From contig NC_003074.8 in the NCBI RefSeq assembly GCF_000001735.4, positions 15,817,261 through 15,881,260 on the forward strand: a stretch of DNA of 64,000 bases, written 5' to 3'. Of the stretch, positions 12,825-24,445 are shown in pieces. Each line of letters starts with the position of its first letter. Within the stretch, counting starts at the first letter, position 1. The notes below the pieces were generated by a model. It did no database searches, had not been told where the DNA came from, and was given only the letters and a program-made list of their open reading frames with translations. The position numbers and the translations under genes are program-made. Origin of the DNA: Arabidopsis thaliana. Lineage: Eukaryota; Streptophyta; Magnoliopsida; Brassicales; Brassicaceae.

Positions 12825-14029
12825 CGTATATCAAATTACCCTAAGACCACTCTCTCAAATAAGAGATCGTCAATTGTACTTAAGGATAGAATTTCACAAA
12901 GTTCTTTTGTTCACAAAATGAACCTAAGTATTGAGATTAAGCTAGATGAGTGTAAGAAAATAAAAACATAGTAAATAAGCAAATAGCAGGATTGGTTGGT
13001 TGTAAATCAAGCTAATAAGATGCTTGGGTTTAGGGTATTCTCATTAAACAATTGATTAGTAGATCTAGATATAGCTAGGTTGTTATCAAACCGTTCTTAA
13101 ACTCAAATTCTAATATCAGAATAACTGGTGATGTTCCGTGAAACTCACTATGCCTAGAGCTAAAATTCCCGGTGTTGTGCCGTGAAATCCTATACCTTAA
13201 CACGCATGCTAAACGAGTTCGATAAGTTCACCTTAGTAGATAAGCCGATTCTTATTACACACCTATAAACCAGGCTCATCAAATAGTAGTTCTAGTAACA
13301 GATACCTATGGTGGGTATATCTATTATCTCGAATCAAGTTCTAGTTAATTACTCTAGAACTAGTATTAAGAACAACTAAAGATGAAGAATTCTACAGATA
13401 ACCTAGAAAAGGAGCAATCTACTAAATCATATGAATCCCTAGTGAGAAATCTTAACTCTAACAAGCAACAACTTAGACATGATAGATGAAACAAACAACA
13501 TGTATGAATAAGAAAGTATAAACAAATCAATAGAGAAAAGAGTTAGAAAAGATCTCTTCACTAGTAATGAAATCTCTGATAAAACTCTGAAAACAGGGGA
13601 TGAATAGCTTATGAAAGTACTCTGGAAAATAACTTGGTTGCTAGGAAACTTGATAGGTCTAAACAATGACCTTTAAAACTATATATATGACCTAAAAAAC
13701 ATGTAGGGACTAATAATAAAAATAGAGAAGTCTTCTGGGGCAAATTTCTAATTCTTCAAACTTAAAAGCGTCATGAACTTCTTTCGGCCGCAACTGGTGT
13801 CGATCGACACGAAGAGTCTGTGGATCGACACTATCAACTGGATCTGAAAGTGAATTCGTCCTTTAGCTTCTTTTCTTCAGCTTTTGCTCCAAAATGTCTT
13901 CTCATCTTCATTGTTGTCCTTCTCCATAGAATACCTGAAAAGACTCTAAAAAGACTCTAGAAATAACAAAAAGACTCAAAACTCTATATTTAAAACATAG
14001 TTTAAAACACTAAAAATAGGGTTATATCA
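12825..14029 (-). repeat. Solo LTR of a Ty3-type retrotransposon
   Basis: On the minus strand it begins TGATATAACCCTATTTTTAG at 14029, a common start of large plant Ty3-type LTRs. It has a TATATATA promoter box near 13681-13690. Its far end carries the AAGGATAGAATTTCAC block (about 12880) that matches the LTR at 39.8 kb. A palindrome GGTGTCGATCGACAC is at 13797-13810. No internal coding region is attached. The left border is approximate and I found no clear target-site duplication. Confidence 0.5.
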
Positions 14030-14034
14030 CATAC

Positions 14035-15690
14035 GGTGTCTCTTTCCATCCTCTTATGATTTTGTCTATGCAGTACGTGTCATACCTTCCAAAATTTTCA
14101 CATGCTTCATATTTCTTCTTCGAAAATCCATCCCTTTCTTCATTAGTAATTTTCTTTTGAGCTCGTCGAGAGGTAGTTAAGTCAAGTCAATAAACTCTTC
14201 GTTTGAATTTCTATGAAATTTTTTTTCTTGCTCTATATTGTTTTTTTTTTTATTATTCTAATAAAAGGTTTTAACTTCTAAATTGGTTAACTCCATCACT
14301 TCTCTCCTTTGATGTTGCATTTTAGATTCTCTTCACCTTCACGTTTCCCAGACTAAAAGACCTCATCTTATATCTTTGAGAACTTGATTCAAATTGATAC
14401 GATTAGAAAACACCACCATCAAAACATGTCCTTGTTGCTTTAACGCTTCACAGACCAAACACACCTTAATCTCTCTTCACTTCATTTTGTTTTGAAACAC
14501 ATATTTCACATACTTCTTTCCTACGGTGTCTCTTTCCATCATCTTATGATTTTGTCTAAGCAGTACATACCCTACCTTCCAAACTTTTCACATGCTCCAT
14601 ATTTCTTCTTTGAAAATCTTTTCTTCTCCTTGTTAGTGAAAGCCTTTTTCAAACTCGTCGAGAGTATCTGAGTCAAATCAATAAATTTTCCTCAAGAATA
14701 AAATCGTTGTTTTGCTTTATTGTTTTCTATTATTCTAATAAAAGGTTTTAGCTTCTAAATTGGTTCTTAACTTTATCACTTCTCTCCTTTAATGAGGCAG
14801 TTTAGATCCTCTTCACCTTCACGCTTCCCAGACTGAAAAACCTCAACTTATATACTCTGAAACTTTATTCAAGTTGATATGACGAAGAACAACATTATGA
14901 AACCATGTCCTTGTTGCTTTAACGCTTTACAGACCAAACACACCTCAATCCCTCATCACTTCACCTTCTTGTGAAAAAACTTTCACATACTTCTTTTTTC
15001 CTATGGTGTCTCTTTCAATCCTCTTATGATTTTGTCTAAGAAGTACGTGTACTACTTTCCAAACTTTTCACATGCTCTATATTTTTTCTTTGAAAATCCC
15101 TTCTTTTCCTTGTTAGTAAAAGCTTTTTCAAGCTCGTCGAAATGTATCGTAGTGAAGTCAATAAACTCTTTGTTTGAACTTTTAAGAATAAAATCTCTAT
15201 TTTGCTCTGTTTTGTTTTCTGTTAAACTAATAAAAAGTTTTAACTTCTAAATTGGTTTTTAACTTTATCACTTTCTCTCATTTGATGTTGTTGTTTAAAT
15301 TCTCTTCACCTTCACGTTTCCTAGACTGCAATACCTCAACTTATATATTCTAGAACTTGATTCAAATTGATACAATTAGGAACACCACCATCAAACCATG
15401 TCCTTCCAAAATTTAATGCTTCACAAACGAAATACACCTTAATCCCTCTTCACTTCACCTTCTTGTGAAATAATCTTTCACATACTTCTTTCCTACGATG
15501 TCTCTTTCCATCCTCTTATGATTTTGTTTAAGCAGTACATGTCATACATTCCAAACTTTTCACATGCTCCATATATGTTCTTTGAAATCCCTTCCTTTTC
15601 TTATTAGTAAAAGTCTTTTTCAAGCTCGTCGAGAGGTACCTTAGTTAAGTCAATAAATTATTTGTTTGAATAAAATCTTTGATCGGCTAT
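14035..15690. repeat. Tandem array, about 3.4 copies of a 480-493 bp unit
   Basis: The landmark GGTGTCTCTTTCC (last copy GATGTCTCTTTCC) starts at 14035, 14525, 15005 and 15498, giving periods of 490, 480 and 493 bp. Every unit repeats the same series of blocks: TTATGATTTTGT, TTTTCACATGCT, GAGCTCGTCGA-like, AATAAAAGGTTTTA, TTCACCTTCACG and CAAACCATGTCCTT. The copies have diverged by small changes. The fourth copy is partial and ends near 15690. No conserved reading frame was seen. Confidence 0.82.
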
Positions 15691-15899
15691 CAATGATCCA
15701 TAGATGTTTATTTATATAGACACCATAGCTTTATTATTTTGGACTTTATTAGTTTCTTTGGTTGTTAAGAAGAAGTTTTCATTTACGTCATTAAGGTTTT
15801 CCTTTTCGTTTAAACTTTAATTTTCTTAAACTTTCGAAAAACTTCTGCTCGATTATTTATTACTATCTTTCTGTCAATTTTTAGAAAACTACTTCTTTT

Positions 15900-16980
15900 A
15901 TTTCACAAAAAATTGTTCGTGAAACAATTCCTGAATTAGTGAAATCTTTCCTGAATTTTGTAAAATCCTTCCTAAATTTCGGAAAATGATTATTTGAAAG
16001 ATTACACGAAATTCAGAAAAGATTTTACAAAATTCAGGAAGGTTACAAAAAAAATATATATTTTGAATTTCGTGAAATCTTTCTTGAATTGCTTAGAATC
16101 TTTTTTAAAAATTTTAAAATCCTTCCTGAATTTCTTTTTTTGGCAAGAAAATGGGCTCGTAATTTGTTTTGGCGGAATTTTTTTGACAGAATTATTTTTG
16201 GGGGAAAACGATTATTGGAATTTTTTTGATGGGAAAATATTGTCAGAAATATTTTGGCGGGAAAATATTGTCTGGAATTTTTGGTAATGAATTTGTGTAT
16301 TTTTTGGATTTTCTTAATTGTTTATTTTAATAATTAAAAATAAACTAATTACTTGAGTGTTATTTATATCTAAAAAACTTTTGAGGGATTTTCAAAAGTA
16401 CTATTTTTTACTACTTTTTGCAACAATATCCTTTTTTGTTGTCTATTTTTAAAAATACCCTTTTTCTTGAATAAAATGACCAAATTATCCTTATCTAATG
16501 AGCACATGTAAATAGAAACTTAAATTTTTCCGCCAAAAAATTTTGGCACCAAAATTTTTTTTTGCGCAAAAAACAAATTCCGCCAAATAATTTTTCCCGC
16601 CAAAATTTGTTTCCATAACAAATTTTTTCGTAGCCAAAAAATACATTTGAAAATCCTTGTAAAATTTTTGAGAACCTTTTAAAAACTCTTTAAAAAACTT
16701 TGTAAAGTTGTTAAAAAGCTCTTGTAAAATCATTCTAAAACCTCTTAAAATTTTTATAAAGTCTTTAGATACATATGTAAATACTTTAAAACTCCTTTTA
16801 AAATCTTTGTTAATTATTTTAAAACCTTTTACAATGGTTATAAAAGATTTACAAGAGTTTTAAAAGGATTTACAAGGATTTTAAAAAAATTATAATCTAA
16901 CATTTTCAAAAATTTAAAACACTCACAAAAAGTTACACGAATTTTTAGAAATTTACAAAAATTTACATATCTCTATGCCT
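15900..16980. repeat. AT-rich region with nested inverted repeats
   Basis: A hairpin-forming pair lies at about 15945-15970 (TTTCCTGAATTTTGTAAAAT) and 16014-16042, the reverse complement with one or two mismatches. Further out, GGCGGGAAAATATTGT (near 16256) is mirrored by TTCCCGCCAAAATTTG near 16595. The block could be a foldback element or two nested MITEs. I could not define ends or a target-site duplication. No gene is supported. Confidence 0.45.
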
Positions 16981-18104
16981 TACGTTTTAATCACTTGAAT
17001 TTACACCCTTATAATCTGCTATTGCTTGCTTTATTTTTTTTTTTACTATTTCGTTTAGCTTAATTTCAACACTATAACCTCTTGTTTGGACAAAAGAATT
17101 TAGTAGAAATCGATCCCTAAGTATTACAGCTGACCTCTTATTTGAGAGAGTAGTCAAGGAGAATTTGAACATGTATCACTTTGCTTTCTTGTGTTTTCGG
17201 TATACCGACATTTTGTTACATTTTTTCAGTTTTTTGTGTCTGTTTGATTTGGTCGTCTTCATAATATTTAGTTGAGAGATATGCGCTTAATTAGCTGCCA
17301 CATTGACAATGATGGGAAACAACATGAGAATAACAAAGCTTAGCTTGTTTATATGGAGAGGTTCAAGTGAAGCAAGTGTGGAGTAAAAAGAGAAACAGAC
17401 ACTAAGATTTATAAAAACAAGAAAATAGTTTCTCATCTTTGATCTCTCTTTTTGTTTTTTTGGGGGGCTAAAATTTATCAAAAAGTTGTTTCTTTTGTTT
17501 TTGCTGGGAAACCAAGTCTCAAGATAAACTAGAGAAAAAAAGAAAGTACACAATATTGCATAGTTAGTCTGCCTATACAATATGCCCATATTCATTTAAA
17601 TTTATTCTAAAATATTTAAAACTCAAGGTCCTGAATCAACAATTTGGTTATAGTGTGGAGCCAAGCTAATATTCTATTATAAATGGAAAAAAAAGTGAGA
17701 ATTTTGAGTGAAGATCATGAAACACATGGAGTAACAAAGTTCCCAAAATTATCAGTTATTTGATAAGCATTGGAGAGCTTATTTTAGAAGGAGAATCGAA
17801 GATGACGTGGCAAGAGAGAAGAGTCTGTACGAATGTACCTACTATAAATAGTAAGAGAGAGTAGAGAAAAAGATATCTTGCGTGATCATTGTTGTGTAAA
17901 GAGGATTAAAGCTTCATGTAACTCCAATTAAGCTTATCAATTTAGGACTTTGATTCATTTGTAATTGGATTAACGGATAAGAAAGACAAAGGATTATGTT
18001 TCCGTTCTTATCCATTATTCTTCCAAGAAGAACAGATTTTGTGATACATTTTGTAAAGATTCATGGCCTTAATAATGCTTATAATTGACCGGAAAAAAGT
18101 TCAT
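16981..18104. other. Intergenic AT-rich region with dispersed repeat fragments
   Basis: Short open frames here have no recognisable domain. Bases about 17615-17720 recur inverted at 28915-29040 (shared GGTCCTGAATCAACAAATTTGG-type blocks), so this is a dispersed repeat. A TATAAATA box at about 17843 is followed by GA-rich sequence, which may be an LTR or MITE promoter relic. Nothing else supported. Confidence 0.4.
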
Positions 18105-20150
18105 AGATGAACAAAATCATATAGGCAAATTAGATGGACGCAAATCATAACAACGTTCTTTGAAGAACTAAGTCATCAATTATTATTAAACACAAATATC
18201 AATAGCTAAATGAAGACCAAAGACCTAAGTCTTCATCAGTTCAAGAAACTCACTCTCTCCAAAACAGCTTTTGCACAAAATGCTTTCAACTTTTCTACGA
18301 TCTTCTCTCCTTCTTACTTTAACGATCGAATGACTCTTTTCTGCTAATTCATTAACTTCCTTTATGGATGATTATGATCCCATGACTTGTATCTTGACCT
18401 TAGATGAAGCTGCGGGAAGCTTCACCTCATCCTCAGTGAGTTGCATCTTTTTAAGGTCATTCATTTCAGTTGCAAGATAAACTTTCACCACTTCAAGACA
18501 CTCCATTTTCAGTAACAAATGGCTTATGTGTTTCAGCTCGGTTGCACTTCCTTGATATTGCATGAAACTCAGCATCTTTATTTTGTTATTCGCGGGAATT
18601 TGAATCCCTACAAATCGATGTCTTCGACCATATGTGTAACGATACAGATCCTTAAGCATCAAGAGCATCGAGAACACTTTAGTTTCATGCCACAATCTTA
18701 CATATAAATTAAGATTTGTTCAGGGTTTGTTTCACACCGAAAGAATTAGAGTTTCTAGGTTTGGAGAACGCTCTAGTAGAAGCGGAAGCACTTTCCGATG
18801 TCGTTTTCGACTCGAAAACATTAATTCAACAAGGTTGTTGAACACCGGTAGTCCATCTTTGCGGCATACCGAAATAACCTGAGACAAACACAATGAATGT
18901 TTTCCTGTTTCTAATTTAAATTTGATGAGAAATCATACATTAAAACTGACCTCGACAGCGGAAGAAGTTAAGTGAAGGGTCTTAACGTTGCGTATCTCAC
19001 TGATGATATTTTTCACATTCGCATAATTTTGCACCTTTTGATAGCCATATCTTAAGTAATGAAGGTCCAACGTAACTTTGGCAAGTGAATCTAAATGACA
19101 ATGTGGAGCTTTACGCCTAGGAAGATCAGAGTAGTAGAGGTCGACAACATGGCGTGTCAAGTCTAAGAATGCTAGAATGATTATGTATAAGACAATTATA
19201 ATAACTATTATCAATGGTAAGTGAGAGCTTTTTAATGCTTTTGCTGGATATGACGTATGGATAATTCATGTTATGTATGGTTAACTCCTCAAGGACAGGG
19301 CAAGCAGGCAGAAACACATCAGAGAGTATATTACCCTTAAACCAGATTGAATAAAGGAAGAGAATCTTAAGTACTGGGAGAGATGTCTCCGGAGGAATTT
19401 TTGAGCACACTAGTCCTCTTCCCAATGACAGCATAACCAGTGTGGTGCTAGTGAAGAATTTGTAAGGTAATTCAAACTGCGAATTTATGCATAGATGTAG
19501 CTCAGAGACACCGCGTTCCAGGGCATTACAAATCCAGCGGTTAACAACATCCACGCCAAGTCCAAATGCATATAATTCTCTACTTTTTAGTGAGAACGTC
19601 TTTATATGGCCACGGAAAGCCAATGTCCTCTCTACGAAATCCTCGAAACTCTTTTGAATGTCAGGCCTATACCGATGATAACCGTCTTCCCGGTGGAAAA
19701 GGATGTAGTCGTCAATGTCAAGATTATGCACGAGAGAATATAGAGTCTTCCACCTCTTTGAGAGAAGAGAGGTTGAAACTGCTTGTTTCGTGGTAAGGGA
19801 GGATAAGATTTCGACAAGAAGTTCATCAGGAAGACAATCCATTGAAGCCGGATTCAACTGTTCCATATCAAGAAGCTTCAGTTTTGAGTTGTTCACTTGC
19901 TTCTTGGTTGTTTTCTATGGGAAAGGATAATGGAGCTCTCTCGGTAGGGATTTAACTTTTATAGCTTGTGGTCTTAGCCATGTGTCATGATATTAATTTT
20001 AAAAATTTAAAAATTAACTATATTCAGTGTCATATAATCTGTAATATTAAATAAGATATGAGATTTAACTAAATTTACTTTTAATTAAGTTTCCATCATC
20101 ACTAACATTTCTTAAATTTGTAATTAAAATGTACTTTATTTTTATAAAAT
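18105..20150 (-). repeat. Left arm of the F-box inverted repeat
   Basis: This arm, including F-box gene, 3' flank and promoter-proximal DNA, is matched in reverse orientation by 21600-23640. Outer edges match near 18105 and 23640 (ATCATATAGGCAAATTA and its complement). Inner edges match near 20085-20130 and 21612-21665 (the TTAAGTTTCCATYATCACTA block). Within the arm both the gene and non-coding flank align, so it is a segmental inversion-duplication, not two retrocopies. Confidence 0.75.
18372..19896 (-). pseudogene. F-box/FBD gene with a 2-bp frameshifting deletion
   Basis: Three exons like the gene at 7.7-9.1 kb: 19896-18951, 18878-18738 and 18650-18372. The F-box ([30 protein letters not shown]) and repeats ([18 protein letters not shown]) are intact. 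Near 19150 the sequence GACACGCC-ATGTTGTCGAC lacks two bases present in the paralogues, so the frame ends in ...[11 protein letters not shown]. The residues VVDLYYSD and the rest continue in another frame. Exon 1 is 946 nt; restoring two bases gives 948, a multiple of three, which supports a real deletion. The FBD part in exons 2-3 reads well. A truncated F-box protein of 256 aa could still be made. A sequencing error remains possible. Confidence 0.75.
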
Positions 20151-20203
20151 CAATAGTGTTTGGTACTTTAAAGACTTAACCATATATATCCTCATTTTAT
20201 ATA

Positions 20204-21550
20204 GGAGAATTGACACAAATAGCACTAAAAACTTTATTATCCCAAAAATAGCACCTTCTTTTGAAACTTCCAAAAATAGCATAAAATTTTTTTAATCCTC
20301 TATAAATTAATTAAATAAAAAAGTTTTTTTATTATCATTTGTATCAATCCCCCAAATAAAAATGATAGCAAACACTAATCTAATATTAAATTGAATCAAA
20401 AAAAATTAAATAGTGAAAATATATAACCTAAATTGGAAATAAAAAACCCAAATATAATAGGCCTGGGCACAAGTACTCGCTACTCGGCTTACTCGCTACT
20501 CGGTTCGTATTCGCCTTGAAAATTCAAGTACTCGTCATAGGCAAGTCAAGTAACAAGTCGGTTTATTTTATTACTTGCAAGTGCAAGCCAAGTATCAAGT
20601 ATCATAATTTTTTTTGATACTTGCCTCGTTACTTGCCTCATTTTGATACTTGCCCCGTTACTTGCCTCGTTACTTGCCTCAATTTGATGCTTGTCTTTTT
20701 ACTTGCTTTGTTACTCGTTATTTGTACATGTGACTTGTGGGATCAGTAATAATTAAGTCTGGATATAATTTTTTTCTATTACTTACCTTGTTAATTGTTG
20801 AGCATTGTATACTTGTTACTAAAATACTAATGCTTAAATTATTATAATAGATTTATAATTTTGGTTTGGCCTATAAAAGCTAAAAATTTAAATTTATTGT
20901 AACAAACTCATTGACCTTAAATATTATGTATGAAATAGTTTTTTTTATTCTAAATATTTTAGGTTCAAGTAAAAGTATTTAATTTTGGCAAGTAAGAAGG
21001 CGGATCAAGTAACTTGCAAGTAATTAAAATTTAGACAAGTACTTACTAGATCAAGTACTCGTTTTAATAAAGCAAGTAACAAGCCAAAAATCCAATTACT
21101 TGGACAAGACAAGTCGAGTCACAAGTACCTCCAAATTGGCAAGTACTTGCCTTGTGCCCAGCCATAAAATATAATACTATAAACTAATTTTAAAATGAAA
21201 AATCTCTTTTAAATGGTGAAAATATATACCCTAAATTGGAAATAGGAAAACCCAAATATAATACCATAAACTAATATTAAAATAAATCTAAAATTCTTTT
21301 AAATAGTTGAAATATATACCCTAAATTGGAAATAGAGAACCCAAATATAATATTTTAAATTTATTTCTAATTTATTTTGGTTGAATATATTTTATATAAA
21401 ATTGTGGTATTATTATTGTCCATAAAACTTGTTTTAGTGTTACTTTTAGGAATTTCTCAAATAATTATTTGAGTGCTATTTATGTCTAAAAAACTTTTTT
21501 ATGCTATTTTTGTCCAAAAAACTTAAAATTGTGCTATTTGTGGGTCTCTA
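20204..21550. mobile_element. MITE-like element with AAATAGCAC termini, interrupted by a hAT element
   Basis: The left end reads GGAGAATTGACACAAATAGCAC; the right end, read in reverse, is similar (GAGACCCACAAATAGCAC). The inside holds repeats of a block CCTAAATTGGAAATA followed by CCCAAATATAATA, seen near 20428, 21230 and 21322. A related copy in reverse orientation lies at 38772-39233. No coding region. Superfamily uncertain; a target-site duplication was not resolved. Confidence 0.6.
20458..21166. mobile_element. Non-autonomous hAT element with perfect 8-bp TSD
   Basis: Inverted ends TAGGCCTGGGCACAAG and, reversed, TATGGCTGGGCACAAG bound a 709-bp element. It is flanked by the identical 8-bp duplication AAATATAA (20450-20457 and 21167-21174). 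The interior is packed with CAAGTACT, AAGTACTTGC and CAAGTAAC motifs in both orientations, the usual style of hAT subterminal transposase-binding repeats. There is no transposase, so it must have moved with help from another hAT. The paralogous element at 38.8 kb has a single AAATATAA at this point (39149-39156, reverse strand), an empty site. Confidence 0.88.
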
Positions 21551-21599
21551 AAATAAACTATAGATCATTGATCATAGGCATCCAATATAAAAATTAATG

Positions 21600-23640
21600 A
21601 AGTTAAAAAAGTTTTTTAAGAAATGTTAGTGATAATGGAAACTTAATTAAAGTAAATTTAGTAAACTTTACTTTGACTTTAATTTTTGTTTGTTTCATTT
21701 TTTATGATCTCATATTATTTAATATTTCAGATTTTGTGAAACTAAAAATAAATTTATAATTAACGTCATGCCACATGGTAAAAAGTAAATTTGAAAAGGA
21801 AACCAATCATTATACGTATTTATAAAACCCCATTATCCTTCACAAAAACAACCTAACAACAAATGAACAACTCAAAATCGAATCTTCTTGATACGGAACA
21901 TGGAGATAAAGTTGCTGAACAAATGAATCTAGCTTCGATGGATTGTCTTCCAGATGATCTCCTTGTCCAAATCTTATACTTCCTTCCCACGAAAGAAGCT
22001 ATATCAACCTCTCTTCTCTCAAAGAGGTGGAGGACTCTGTATTCTCTCGTGCATAATCTTGACTTGGACGATTACATCTTTTGGCACCATGAAGACGGTT
22101 ACAATCAGTACTTTAGTAACGACATTCAAAAAAGTTTTGAGGAGTTCATGGAGAGGACATTGGCGCTCCTAGGTGGTGGCCATATAAAAACGTTCTCACT
22201 AATAAGTGATGAAATATATAGATTTGACCATGTAGTGGATTCTATTAGACCCTGGCTATATTATAACCTACAAAAAGATTCTTTGTGGCAGTTTGGATTC
22301 CCATACAAAGTCTTCACCAGCACCAAACTGGTTAAGCTGTCATTGGGAACACGACTAGCCTGCCCAAGAATTCCTCAAGATACATCTCTCCCGGTCCTAA
22401 AAGTCCTCCTACTTGAATATATATGGTTTGAGGATAATCAATTATCTGATGTGTTTCTCGCAGCTTGCCCTGCACTTGAGGACTTAACCATACATCACAT
22501 GTTTCGCCCATTCCTCATATCTAGCAAAAACCTTAAGAAACTCTCAGTTACCATTAATTTTAGCTATTATGTTGATCGTTCTACAATTCTTACACTTGAC
22601 ACGCCGAATGTTGTCGACCTCTACTACTCTGATTTTCCTCGGCCTATAGCTCCACATTGTCATTTAGATTCTCTAGCCAAAGTTGAACTGGACCTTCATT
22701 CCTTAGAAGATGATAGTCGCCAGGTACAAAATGACGCGGATGTAAAAAATCTCATTAGTGAGATACGCAATGTTAAGACCCTTCACTTAACTTATTCTGC
22801 TGTTGAGGTCAGTTTTAATGTATATATGGTCTCTCATCATTTTTTGGTTAAAAGTAGGACGACATTCTTTTTTGTGTTTTTTCAGGTGATTTCCATATTC
22901 TGCTGTTGAGTTGATGCTTTCAAGTAAAAAACGAGACTGGAAAGTGCTTCCACTTCTACTAGAGCGTTCTCCAAACCTAAAAACTCTGGTTCTATCAGTA
23001 AGAAGCAAACCCTGAACAAATCTTAAATTATAAGTAAGATTATGGCATGAAAATAAAGTGTTCTCAATAATCTTGATGCTTCAGGGTCTGAATCGTTACA
23101 CATTTGGACGAAGACATCGATTTGTGGGGATTCAAATTCCCTCCAGTAACAAAATAAAGATGTTGAGTATCAAGCAGTATCAAGGAAGTGCAACCGAGCT
23201 GAAACACATAAGCCATTTGTTACTGAAAATGGAGTGTCTTGAATTGGTGAAAGTTTATCTTGCAACTGAAATGGATGACCTTAAAAAGATGCAACTCACT
23301 GAGGATGTGGTGAAGCTTCCCGCAGCTTCATCTAAGGTCAAGATACAAGTCATGGGATCATAATCATCCATAAAGGAACTTAATGAATTAGCAGAAAAGA
23401 GTCATTCGATCGTTAAAGTAAGAAGGAGAGAAGATCGTAGAAAAGTTGAAAGCATTTGGTGCAAAAGCTGTTTTGGAGAGAGTGAGTTTCTTGGACTGAT
23501 AGAGACTTAGGTCTTAGGTCTTCATTTATCTATTTTTTATTTGTGTTTAATAATAATTGATGACTTAGTTCTTCAAAGCATGTTGTTACGATTTGCTACC
23601 ATATAATTTGCCTATATGATTTGGTACAAAAAGAAAACCA
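21600..23640 (+). repeat. Right arm of the F-box inverted repeat
   Basis: Reverse-complement partner of 18105-20150, including a promoter block (near 21768, CGTCATGCCACATGGT versus CATGTGTCATGATATTAA on the other arm), the F-box gene and about 280 bp of 3' flank. The two genes therefore diverge, 5' ends facing, across a 1.45 kb spacer filled by the MITE and hAT elements. Confidence 0.75.
21863..23363 (+). pseudogene. F-box/FBD gene with disrupted exon 2
   Basis: Exon 1 (21863-22807) encodes 315 aa in frame with F-box ([20 protein letters not shown]) and leucine-rich repeats. Around residues 125-150 the usual WICNALE..GVSELHL is replaced by an unrelated shorter stretch. Exon 2 after the expected acceptor (22885) is 112 nt instead of 141 or 144; the deletion shifts the frame and gives a stop at 22907-22909. 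Exon 3 (23085-23363) still encodes FBD residues. The 78-bp intron 1 has no stop, so retention ends at the same stop (348 aa). An AG at 22909-22910 would rejoin the frame if used as acceptor. TATTTATAAA lies near 21818. Likely an F-box protein without FBD, or a pseudogene. Confidence 0.7.
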
Positions 23641-24414
23641 TAAAGGAGAATGAAAATCTTACAAAACAAGAGTTCATCTATTAGATTAAAAGATTTTCTC
23701 AGACTAAATGCTATATTGCATGATTAAGGCAAAAAACTTTCTATTTCTTAATTTATTTTTTGTAATTTATATCACAATTTAAGAATAAATAATAGTGTAA
23801 TATTGAAGTTGTTTTAAAAAATTTTGAATTAGTAATTACGTTTATCAAATAAAAAGTGTTACTTATATACTTATATATACAAGCTCACCTATCAACTTTC
23901 TAATTCATATCACTATTTATTTTTATTTATTTTTTAAGAAGATTTCTAAATTCTCAAAGTGTTCATTATTAACACTTCATCCAAGAGAATTGTACCTATG
24001 CTATTTCTCTTTTCTTTGGTCAATTCAAATTCTTAAATTCTACATCTTCTTTTCATGTCATCGACTCCTCTTTCCCCCCCCCCCCCCATTTCTTCATAAG
24101 AATACATTGTATCGCAAATGTCTCTAATTAGAATTGTATCTTTAAAGAGGGAATGAGCGAAAGCTGCCAACTATTTCTTCATGGCATATTCAAGTGGTGT
24201 AAGCAAGTTTAGATCAATGAAAAATTTAGATATATGGAATAAGAACTGACAATGTAAACACTTAAATTATTACCAAATAAGTATTCAGTTTTGTCATGTA
24301 TTGCAAAACAAGGATTTATGGAATTCAAGTAGTATTACTCATATGGTGGTATTTGACATCAAGATAATGATGTCTTTCCTCGGCTATTTGTTCCTTCATT
24401 TGTTGAAATTTCGC

Positions 24415-24445
<31 letters not shown>

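Noticed and set aside
13797..13810. Palindrome GGTGTCGATCGACAC as a regulatory operator
   Set aside because: This motif is common in Brassicaceae Ty3-type LTR elements and lies inside a solo LTR.
14035..15690. CRISPR-like or satellite array
   Set aside because: Units of about 485 bp in a plant nuclear window are a simple tandem duplication; no short repeat/spacer design.
24077..24087. Poly-C run and the poly-A run at 24414-24438 as functional elements
   Set aside because: Homopolymers of this type are slippage-prone low-complexity sequence; no further signal nearby.
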